40,427 nt of DNA from JBHICC01 sp046759385. Its GTDB lineage: Bacteria; Pseudomonadota; Gammaproteobacteria; Acidiferrobacterales; SPGG2. The notes under the pieces were generated by a model. The model worked only from the letters and a program-made list of their open reading frames with translations, had not been told where the DNA came from and ran no database searches. The DNA is taken from assembly GCA_046759385.1 (NCBI GenBank), contig JBHICC010000024.1, forward strand, positions 1-40,427. Reading direction: 5' to 3'. The position numbers were made by a program, and so were the translations under genes. Positions 1 to 6,788 of this stretch are shown here, piece by piece (within the stretch, counting starts at the first letter, position 1; the number at the start of each line of letters is the position of its first letter).

Positions 1-2
1 TT

Positions 3-641
3 TGGCCGATTGTGGTGTTGATGGTTTTGGTGCTTGGCGGCATTTATACGGGCCTCTTTCCGCCGTCTGCCGCCGGTGCCGCGGGAGCATTCGGCGCCTT
101 CTGCTTGGCGTTGGCGCGCAAACGCAGCCTAAAGGGTTGGTTGCCACCGGCGCTGCAAGATGCGGCGTCCATCAGCTGCGTGATCTTCGTGATTCTGATC
201 GGCGGTCTTTTGCTTTCTCGAATGCTGGCAGTCGTTGGCGTGATCGACGACTTAGTTCTGGCCATTACCAGCGTTGCAGATACACCTTTCAAGTTCATGA
301 TCATGGCGTCCATACTGTATATCCTCCTTGGCTGTTTTCTTGACACCACCTCGATGATGGTGGTTACGCTGCCGTTCTTGTTCCCTGTCGTAGTGGCGCT
401 TGGCATCGATCCGATCTGGTTCGGCATTGTGCTGGTAAAGTTGATCGAGATCTCGGTTATTACTCCGCCGGTTGGCATCAATCTATTCGCTGTTATGAGT
501 GCTGTAGGCAAACAGGCGAACTTCCAGGACGTTATTACCGGCGTTGTCCCTTTCATCATATTCGATCTGATCGTGCTCGCACTGCTTATTGCTTATCCGC
601 AGATCGCTACATGGCTGCCCCAACAGATGATCGCCGGTTGA
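3..641 (+). CDS. dctM: TRAP transporter large permease DctM, C-terminal part (5' end outside window)
   Basis: This is the last 212 or so residues of the large membrane subunit of a TRAP (tripartite ATP-independent periplasmic) transporter, which imports carboxylates with a sodium gradient and a periplasmic binding protein. The reading frame is open to the left edge, so the start lies outside the window; the internal GTG/ATG codons near position 12 are not the start. Several hydrophobic segments alternate with short loops, and the segment around residues 150-165 contains the SVITPPVGINLF signature typical of the DctM C-terminal half. The last 31 bases overlap the start of the thiolase-like gene, so translation of the two is probably coupled. 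This links uptake of an organic acid to the CoA ligase and thiolase downstream. The substrate cannot be read from this fragment. Confidence 0.9.
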   Translation, partial: WPIVVLMVLVLGGIYTGLFPPSAAGAAGAFGAFCLALARKRSLKGWLPPALQDAASISCVIFVILIGGLLLSRMLAVVGVIDDLVLAITSVADTPFKFMIMASILYILLGCFLDTTSMMVVTLPFLFPVVVALGIDPIWFGIVLVKLIEISVITPPVGINLFAVMSAVGKQANFQDVITGVVPFIIFDLIVLALLIAYPQIATWLPQQMIAG

Positions 642-1834
642 AGTCGCGTGTGACGGATGCGCGTCCGTTAGTCTTAGGCGGCGGGGCGGTTCCGTTTCGC
701 CGTTACGACGATGGGTCATCGTTTCGCGACTGGGTGCGCGCCGCTACCGCGGACGCGATCGTGGACGCCGGCATCGAGCCGAAGGACATTGATGCTGTCG
801 TCATCGCGTCAGAGAGTGATTTTCTGTCTTTGCAAGTCGCACCGGCGGCGGTGCTGCTGGATGACGTTGGCTTGGTGCCGTGTCCGGTCATGCGCGTAGA
901 AAGTGGTGGCGCAAGTGGGGCGAACGCGCTTCGTGCCGCTTTCATGCACATCATTTCGGGACAGGCGTCGTGCGTGTTAGTGATCGGATTTGAACACGCG
1001 GCTAGCCATCTCCTAAGTGACGATGTGCGCATGATCTATGCACTGTCATTCGATGCCGACATCGACGGAATGGCAGGCGCTTCTGCGGCAAACTTGTACG
1101 CGCTTTCGATCCAAGAGTATATGGCGCGCTTTGGTGCGACGAGCGAACAGCTGGCGCTAGTATCGGTAAAGAATCACTCGAACGCCCGCAACAATCCATG
1201 GGCACACAAGCCTATGGAACTCGACGTTAACGACGTCCTTAACTCGCCGATGGTCAGCTCGCCTTACCGTTTGTTTGACTGCTCTATCATCAGCGATGGC
1301 GCTGCCGCTGTGGTGCTGTGTCATCCCGAGCGTGCGCCGTCAGCCGCTGGTGTCCGCGCGCGCATTACCGGTAGTGGCTGCGCATCGGATTATGTGCGCC
1401 TCGGTGACCGCGCCGAGCGGTACCGATTTGCCGCTAAGGAGCGATCGGCGCACGCAGCCTACACGATGGCCGGCATTACCGAGCCCGCGCGTCAAATCGA
1501 TGCGGCAGAGGTCTATGATCCGTTCACTGGCACTGAACTTCAGGGTGTCGAGGCGCTTGGGCTGTGTGCCGTAGGTCAAGCGGGCACCGAGATCGCGTCA
1601 GGCACATTCAATCGCGATGGGCGCCTGCCGGTAAACGTATCCGGTGGCCTGATTGGCCAAGGCGGGGCACCGGGAGCGACCGGTGTGGTGCAGGCGTTGA
1701 CCATGCAGCGGCTGCTCACGGGGCGCTACTGGCCCGCCGCACAGCCGGCCCGGGATCTGCGCTGCGGCGTCATCGACGCGCATGGAGGCATCTGCACGGT
1801 TAGTGTCACTCATGTGCTTGAGCGAATGGATTGA
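611..1834 (+). CDS. Thiolase-fold protein (SCP2/lipid-transfer type), lacks the nucleophilic cysteine
   Basis: A 407-residue thiolase superfamily protein of the SCP2/lipid-transfer branch. Recognisable parts are the segment VESGGASGANAL (about residues 96-107), the EVYDPFTGTEL block (about 299-309) and the C-terminal glycine loop SGGLIGQGGAPGATG (about 341-355). In true thiolases the first block reads CASG with the acylated cysteine; here that position is glycine. Family members that lack this cysteine and pair with a DUF35 protein, such as the steroid side-chain aldolases Ltp2 with ChsH2, are retro-aldolases rather than thiolases, so cleavage of a beta-hydroxyacyl-CoA is a reasonable inference. 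The ATG at 611 overlaps dctM by 31 bp; TTG 638 or GTG 650 are alternative starts. The DUF35 gene follows after 4 bp. The substrate is unknown. Confidence 0.88.
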   Translation: MAAPTDDRRLKSRVTDARPLVLGGGAVPFRRYDDGSSFRDWVRAATADAIVDAGIEPKDIDAVVIASESDFLSLQVAPAAVLLDDVGLVPCPVMRVESGGASGANALRAAFMHIISGQASCVLVIGFEHAASHLLSDDVRMIYALSFDADIDGMAGASAANLYALSIQEYMARFGATSEQLALVSVKNHSNARNNPWAHKPMELDVNDVLNSPMVSSPYRLFDCSIISDGAAAVVLCHPERAPSAAGVRARITGSGCASDYVRLGDRAERYRFAAKERSAHAAYTMAGITEPARQIDAAEVYDPFTGTELQGVEALGLCAVGQAGTEIASGTFNRDGRLPVNVSGGLIGQGGAPGATGVVQALTMQRLLTGRYWPAAQPARDLRCGVIDAHGGICTVSVTHVLERMD

Positions 1835-1838
1835 GCCA

Positions 1839-2291
1839 ATGGCTGAGCCTCGTTACTTCGCAATCGATCTGCAACTGCACTACACGCATCCCTTGGGTGC
1901 ACTGCGCCCCTATTTCGACGCACTTGCAAGCGGGCGCGCCATCGCCAGCCGTTGCCCAACGTGCCAACGCGTGTGGTTTCCACCGCGACTAAGCTGCGCC
2001 CAGGACTACACGGATACGGTGTGGACCGAGCTTAGTGGAGCTGGGCATATCGTTAGCGTGACGTCCGGGGAGAGCCGCTTGCCGCTAGCCGATGCGACAG
2101 AGCACCATACCTTCGCGCTCGTCGCTTTAGATGGTGCTGACAACGTCGCCTTCGGACGCGTTGCGTCGGGTGAGACGACCGTTGCGCGCGGCCAGCGCGT
2201 ACGGTTAGCGAAAGCACCCGAAAAAGCACCACACCCGGCGCAAGCGGCCTATTTCGTTGCTGATGACCCTACAAAGGAAAACGAGGCATGA
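1839..2291 (+). CDS. DUF35 OB-fold / zinc-ribbon protein, partner of the thiolase-like protein
   Basis: A 150-residue protein with an N-terminal rubredoxin-like zinc ribbon and a C-terminal OB fold. The family forms complexes with SCP2-type thiolases and aldolases and helps channel acyl-CoA substrates. The first zinc knuckle is visible as CPTCQRVWFPPR (about residues 41-52), followed by the OB-fold strands GAGHIVSVTSGE and the typical FALVALDGADNVAFGRV stretch. The second knuckle, normally CxxC, reads CAQD, so only three clear cysteines remain and zinc binding may be altered or lost. I chose ATG 1839, 4 bp after the thiolase stop; a longer frame upstream would overlap the thiolase gene. Its stop overlaps the ligase start by 4 bp (ATGA). 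The pairing with the upstream gene is the main evidence for its role. Confidence 0.88.
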   Translation: MAEPRYFAIDLQLHYTHPLGALRPYFDALASGRAIASRCPTCQRVWFPPRLSCAQDYTDTVWTELSGAGHIVSVTSGESRLPLADATEHHTFALVALDGADNVAFGRVASGETTVARGQRVRLAKAPEKAPHPAQAAYFVADDPTKENEA

Positions 2292-3949
2292 ATCGCGCGC
2301 TCTACGATCCCGTCGTCACCAAGACTAATCTTTATTTCGACGAGGTCGAGCAGCGACTGAAGATCGCTATACCGACTTATGCGAATATCGCGCTCGACAC
2401 GGTAAGTCGGCATGCGAAAAGTGACAGAGCCAATCATACGGCGCTGGTGTTTGAGGACAGCGACGGCGCTGTAGATCGTTATACCTTTGTTGAACTCGAC
2501 GCGCTTTCCGACCAACTCGCGAAAGGATTGATAGCAAGAGGCGTCGGTCGTGGCGACCGCGTCGCCGTACATACTGGACAGCGCCCAGAGACCGCTGTCG
2601 CCCATTTCGCCATCCATAAGCTCGGGGCGATCGTCTTGACCTTATCTCAGCTCTACGGCCCCGATACGGTCGAGCACATCGTCAATGACGCTGAGTGTAG
2701 AGTCATGATCAGCGACACGGTTGCGTGGAAAGACTTGCGTGCGCACCGAGCACGCTTTTCTTCGCTCGAGCACTGTATCGTTGTTGGTGACGCGGGACCC
2801 GGCGAGGTCCCGTTTGAAGATTGCCTGACGTCAGATTCGCAACGCCTTGAGCCGGTACGCACGACAGCGGACGATCCCGCCTTGCTGATGTACACCTCCG
2901 GGTCCACCGGCATGCCTAAGGGCATGCTTCACGCGCATCGTATCCTTCATGCTTACTTACCCACCTTAACCATGGTCTACAACCTCGAGCTCGACAAACC
3001 GAATCAGGTGTTCTGGAGCCCGGCTGACTGGGCGTGGGTTGGCGGATTGCTTGATTTGGTGCTGCCTGCTTGGCAATTGGGTCAGACCGTCGTTGCGACA
3101 CAACATCGATTCGAAGCGGAGTGGGCGTTTGACTTTATGGCACGACACGGCGTCACGCATTCGTTCATGACACCCACCGCGTTGAAGCGCCTTGCGGAGA
3201 TCAACGAGCCGCGCCAACGTTGGGACCTGAAGGTGCGGGTTATATGCACAGGGGGCGAAAGTCTACCGGGTGATGTCGTGCGTTGGGCACAGCACGATTT
3301 CGGTATCGTGTGCAACGAGTTCTATGGGCTCACTGAGTTCAATCATATGGTTGGTAACTGCCAGGCACTTTACCCGATTGTGCCTGGATCGATGGGGCGG
3401 GCGATGCCTGGACGACGCGTGGCAATTATCGATGAGTACGGCAACGAGCAAGCGGCCGGCGAGGTCGGCGAGATCGCATCATGGCGCCCAGACGATCCCA
3501 CTTTGTTTCTTGGTTATTGGGGAAGCCCAGGGGTACCGGAGAGAATGCGCCTTGGCGATTGGTTACGCTCCGGCGATCTTGCAGTTCGAGATAAGGACGA
3601 CTACGTCTGGTACCACGGTCGCAACGACGACCTCATCAAGAGTGCGGGCTATCGCATCGGGCCGGCCGAGGTCGAGGACACCCTGGTCAGGCATCCGCAA
3701 GTAGCAGAGGCGGCAGTCGTTGGTCGCCCCGATCCGGAACGCGGAACCATCGTGATGGCCTTCGTGCGCCTCGCCAAAGGTAGCGAACCGGCGGATGCAC
3801 TAAAGCGCGAGCTTCAAGAGTTCGTCAAGAAAAACCTAGCGGCCTACAAGTACCCACGTGCGATCGAGTTCGTTGAGTCCTTCCCGCTCACGAGCTCGGG
3901 CAAGATACGCCGTAACGAGCTGCGCGCACGCGCAGCAAAATCCCATTGA
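2288..3949 (+). CDS. AMP-forming acyl-CoA synthetase
   Basis: A 553-residue member of the ANL (acyl/aryl-CoA synthetase) family, which activates a carboxylic acid to its CoA thioester through an acyl-adenylate. The phosphate-binding loop YTSGSTGMPKG lies near residues 204-214, the adenylate-binding block EFYGLTEF near 341-348, the hinge region GDWLRSGDLAV near 439-449, and the C-terminal catalytic lysine context LTSSGKIRRNE near the end. Length matches the family. Translation probably couples to the DUF35 gene through the ATGA overlap at 2288-2291. With the TRAP permease and thiolase-like gene it forms an uptake, activation and cleavage pathway. The acid could be aromatic or medium chain; the sequence does not decide this. 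A short region then separates it from the convergent enoyl-CoA hydratase gene. Confidence 0.92.
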   Translation: MNRALYDPVVTKTNLYFDEVEQRLKIAIPTYANIALDTVSRHAKSDRANHTALVFEDSDGAVDRYTFVELDALSDQLAKGLIARGVGRGDRVAVHTGQRPETAVAHFAIHKLGAIVLTLSQLYGPDTVEHIVNDAECRVMISDTVAWKDLRAHRARFSSLEHCIVVGDAGPGEVPFEDCLTSDSQRLEPVRTTADDPALLMYTSGSTGMPKGMLHAHRILHAYLPTLTMVYNLELDKPNQVFWSPADWAWVGGLLDLVLPAWQLGQTVVATQHRFEAEWAFDFMARHGVTHSFMTPTALKRLAEINEPRQRWDLKVRVICTGGESLPGDVVRWAQHDFGIVCNEFYGLTEFNHMVGNCQALYPIVPGSMGRAMPGRRVAIIDEYGNEQAAGEVGEIASWRPDDPTLFLGYWGSPGVPERMRLGDWLRSGDLAVRDKDDYVWYHGRNDDLIKSAGYRIGPAEVEDTLVRHPQVAEAAVVGRPDPERGTIVMAFVRLAKGSEPADALKRELQEFVKKNLAAYKYPRAIEFVESFPLTSSGKIRRNELRARAAKSH

Positions 3950-4003
3950 TCATAACTCGCTCTTGTGTTTACAAGATCGCCATTCACTGGTGGAGCGGTT
4001 TGT

Positions 4004-4846
4004 TCAACCGTCTTTATCGCTGGAAGCTAGGCGCGCGTCGCGCCACGCGATCGCTGCCTTCAGGCCCTCGCGCTCGGTAATTTCTTTAAACTTCTTCCGC
4101 GACGGCGTTTCCAGGCTTTCAAGCTGGACAGCGATATCGAGGTTCGCCTTTAATGCTTCGCGAAAGCCCATGCCCTCGAAGCTTCGGTTAATCGCTTCTT
4201 TGGTCATCGACACCGCCGCGCGGTCCATCGCTGCCATCTTGCGCGCCATTTCATAGGCAGCGTCGACGTGCTTGCCTGCCGGCACTACTGTGTTAACAAG
4301 GCCAATGCGCTCGGCGCGTTCCGCACTGATGCGATCATCCGCAGATAAGATTAGTTCCTTCGCCAACTTCGGACCCGTCAACCACGGCATGATCATGGCG
4401 GTGATCACACTGCCAAACTTAAGTTCGGGTTCACCCAGATAGCTGTCTTCGGCGGCGATAGTGACGTCGCAACACATCGCGAGTTCGCAGGCCGCAGCCA
4501 GGCAATAGCCGTGGACCGCGGCAATCGTCGGCTTCTCGAAATCCCAGAAGCGCAGCAACAAGTCGAGATCCTCCTGTAAGGTCTTGCGCCAGCCGGCAAC
4601 GTCCGTGGGACCTGCTGCCGCATCGTCCTTCAAGTCCATGCCGGAAGAGAATGCTCGTCCCGCGCCGGTTAAGACGACCGCGCCCAGCGCATCGTCTTGA
4701 GCGACAGCATCCAAGAGCTCATGTATCTCCGCAATCATGCGCCGACTTATGGCGTTCAGCTGTGCCGGCCGGTTGAGCGTGATAATGGCGACGCCATTGC
4801 GCCGTTCGAATAACAAAGTTTGCAACTCAAGCTCTTCGGGCGACAT
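4004..4846 (-). CDS. Enoyl-CoA hydratase/isomerase (crotonase family)
   Basis: A 280-residue crotonase-fold protein, predicted to hydrate or isomerise enoyl-CoA esters in the cytoplasm. The first oxyanion-hole strand is GAGRAFSSGMDL (about residues 61-72). The second, usually GGGxELA, reads LAAACELAMCCD (about 113-124), so the glycine that supplies a backbone amide is alanine. Both glutamates used for water addition appear to be present: one in ACELA and one in GEPELKFG. The frame is open far upstream, but ATG 4846 is preceded by a good GGAGGAG site and begins the conserved fold, so I chose it. It lies 44 bp after the aquaglyceroporin gene on the same strand and may be the last gene of the arsenite-oxidase operon, although its function fits the convergent acyl-CoA operon better. 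Confidence 0.9.
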   Translation of the reverse strand: MSPEELELQTLLFERRNGVAIITLNRPAQLNAISRRMIAEIHELLDAVAQDDALGAVVLTGAGRAFSSGMDLKDDAAAGPTDVAGWRKTLQEDLDLLLRFWDFEKPTIAAVHGYCLAAACELAMCCDVTIAAEDSYLGEPELKFGSVITAMIMPWLTGPKLAKELILSADDRISAERAERIGLVNTVVPAGKHVDAAYEMARKMAAMDRAAVSMTKEAINRSFEGMGFREALKANLDIAVQLESLETPSRKKFKEITEREGLKAAIAWRDARLASSDKDG

Positions 4847-4890
4847 TGACTCCTCCGCATTCTGACCTTGGGGCGCGTGACGGCGGATAA

Positions 4891-5802
4891 CTAATCTTTC
4901 CCAGGTTTTGGTAATAGTGAGCCCAGAGCGCGATAGATGCCGGCACCGATCAACCCGCCGACAATCGGCGCAAGTATGTAAACCGTGAACCATCCTCCGC
5001 GAGGACCCGGTATGGCGATCTCTCCCCACCCGAGAAAATACGATACGACACGCGGTCCGAAATCGCGTGCCGGATTCAGCGCCGCCTGTGTCAACGGTGC
5101 AATCACCGAAATGATCGCGGCAACACCTACACCGATCAATACCGCCGCTCCGGCTGACGGCGGCCGCGCCGGGTTGCGCTGGCTTATTAGCGCGAACACC
5201 AAGAAAGCCAGCATCGCCGTGCCGACCACCTCTGCTAGGAATGCACCTGGTAGGCTCACAACGCGCCAAGCGTCCTCTGCCGTGCCGAAGATGGCGGGGT
5301 TGGGAAAATATTCACCGAACACCATAGCGCTCAGCTCGCTGCCGGGCCCACCGCGCAGCAGCCCGTGTGCGCGTTCGAACTCAATAATCGCCTCCGCAAA
5401 CATGCCGTACAGCACCAAGGATGCGGTCGCGGCACCGGCCGTTTGCGCGAGCCAATAAGGCACCACCCGCCTCCACGGAAAGCCATCATAGACAGCAAAG
5501 GCGGCCGTGATCGCTGGGTTGATGTGCGCGCCTGAGAGCGCGGCGGCGGCGTATATGCCAAGGCTTACGCCGAACGCCCAGACCACAGCGACTTGCCACA
5601 GACCTGCTTGTGCACCCGTCACTACGGCGGCATTGACCGCACCGACACCAAAGAATACGAGAATAAACGTACCCACGTACTCGCCGGCGAGTGCGGGCCA
5701 AAATTGGGGTAACGCGATGCTGTCTTCCTTTGAGGCATCCTTTGCAGAATCATGTCCCGTTTCGAGCATGTCGCTCGCATCGGTTTGAACTTCATCGGTC
5801 AT
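4891..5802 (-). CDS. Aquaglyceroporin (MIP family, GlpF-like)
   Basis: A 303-residue six-helix membrane channel with both NPA boxes: SGAHINPAIT (NPA at about 95-97) and LTQAALNPARDFGPR (NPA at about 243-245). The aspartate after the second NPAR and the tryptophan in TM2 (VVWAFGVSLGIY) are marks of glycerol-type channels rather than water-only AqpZ. Known aquaglyceroporins pass As(OH)3, and AqpS of Sinorhizobium replaces ArsB in an ars operon. The start ATG overlaps the stop of the pentapeptide-repeat gene (ATGA), and a GGGAGG site precedes it. Being coupled to aioA suggests that it moves arsenite across the inner membrane, perhaps letting cytosolic arsenite out to the periplasmic oxidase; this is inference. 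An N-terminal tail of about 30 acidic residues is unusually long. Confidence 0.93.
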   Translation of the reverse strand: MTDEVQTDASDMLETGHDSAKDASKEDSIALPQFWPALAGEYVGTFILVFFGVGAVNAAVVTGAQAGLWQVAVVWAFGVSLGIYAAAALSGAHINPAITAAFAVYDGFPWRRVVPYWLAQTAGAATASLVLYGMFAEAIIEFERAHGLLRGGPGSELSAMVFGEYFPNPAIFGTAEDAWRVVSLPGAFLAEVVGTAMLAFLVFALISQRNPARPPSAGAAVLIGVGVAAIISVIAPLTQAALNPARDFGPRVVSYFLGWGEIAIPGPRGGWFTVYILAPIVGGLIGAGIYRALGSLLPKPGKD

Positions 5803-6788
5803 GGCTTACTGCCTCCCTGAAGTGCAATCGGCACATTGTGCGCCGCGTTGACAAGAACATGTTGGATCTCGGCGCCAGTCACATTGACGTTATCGAGGTT
5901 TGCCTGATTGAGATTCGTTCCATTGAGTTTCGCTTCCCGCAGATCGGCGTGGCTCAGATTGGCGCCAACCAATTGCGCCGATGCCAAGATCGCCTTGCGA
6001 AAGTTTGCAGACCTCAAATCGGCACCATAAGCGCGCACCCAAGCGAGCGTCGCACCCGAGAAATCGGCCTCGCGAGCGCGTGCCCACGTTAGGTCCGCGT
6101 GCCCCAAGCGCGCTCCCGCAAACACGGCACGCGTCAAGGTTGCCTCGCGCAGACGCACGCTCCTCAGGTTCGCGCCGGTGAGGTTGGCATCGGTTAGATC
6201 AGCCCCGGTTAGACGCGCTGCACGCGGTGCGGCCTCTCCGAGCCCAGCGGCCCCAAGGTCAGCATTTTTAAGATTCGCGCCCTGCAAGAACGCCTGGGTT
6301 AGGTCGCTCGCGGCCAACGTGGCGGATTCGAGGTTTGCCTTGTTGAGTCTCGCCCTGCTTAAGCGCGCACCGGGAAGAAACGCCGCGCGCAACATTGCAC
6401 CATCAAGGCGCGCGCTCTCGAGCACAGCAAGCGTTAGGCTCGCGCCCTCAAGTTTCGCCTCTCGTAAGTCGGCGCGCGTCAGATCGCTGCGGCCAAGCTT
6501 TGCGCCGCTGAAGTCCGCGCCGCGCGCTTGCGCTTCGCGCAGGTACGCTTCCCGCAGATCAGCACCGCGCAGGCTTGCGTCGGTCAAATCTGCGCCGACA
6601 AGGTTCGCACCTACGAGGATCGCGCCATCAAGCTTAGCGTTTGCGAGGTCGGCACCACGCAGATCCGCGCCTGACAGGTTTTGCCCGGTGAAATCACGTC
6701 CATTCTGTGCGCTCGCCGTCTGCAACGACAGTCCCACCAACGCGAGTGTAAGTAAAACTGCGGCCACGGTTCGGTAGGATCGGATCAA
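5799..6788 (-). CDS. Exported pentapeptide-repeat protein, function unknown
   Basis: A 329-residue protein made almost entirely of A(D/N)LxX pentapeptide repeats. About 55 repeats run from roughly residue 32 to 310, broken by a few irregular units such as GEAAPRAARLTG near the middle. Such repeats fold into a right-handed quadrilateral beta helix, a rigid rod. Residues 1-27 form a standard Sec signal peptide ending in TASAQ, so the rod should act in the periplasm, unlike the cytosolic gyrase-protecting Qnr/MfpA proteins. The start is a TTG whose bases overlap the aioA stop (TTGA); its own stop overlaps the aquaglyceroporin ATG (ATGA). This tight coupling points to a role with arsenite oxidase or the channel, perhaps as a scaffold. 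I know of no characterised homologue in that role. Confidence 0.9.
   Translation of the reverse strand: MIRSYRTVAAVLLTLALVGLSLQTASAQNGRDFTGQNLSGADLRGADLANAKLDGAILVGANLVGADLTDASLRGADLREAYLREAQARGADFSGAKLGRSDLTRADLREAKLEGASLTLAVLESARLDGAMLRAAFLPGARLSRARLNKANLESATLAASDLTQAFLQGANLKNADLGAAGLGEAAPRAARLTGADLTDANLTGANLRSVRLREATLTRAVFAGARLGHADLTWARAREADFSGATLAWVRAYGADLRSANFRKAILASAQLVGANLSHADLREAKLNGTNLNQANLDNVNVTGAEIQHVLVNAAHNVPIALQGGSKP

Noticed and set aside
3961..3976. Hairpin TCTTGT/ACAAGA between the ligase and the hydratase genes as a bidirectional terminator
   Set aside because: The stem is short and AT-rich and no T-run follows on either strand.
4847..5269. N-terminal extension of the enoyl-CoA hydratase frame
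   Set aside because: It is antisense-like Arg/Cys-rich sequence overlapping the aquaglyceroporin gene, and a strong ribosome site marks ATG 4846 as the start.
5981..6777. Long open frames on the plus strand opposite the pentapeptide-repeat gene
   Set aside because: They arise from the GC-rich five-codon repeat on the other strand, have Arg/Ala/Ser-rich composition and no ribosome site.
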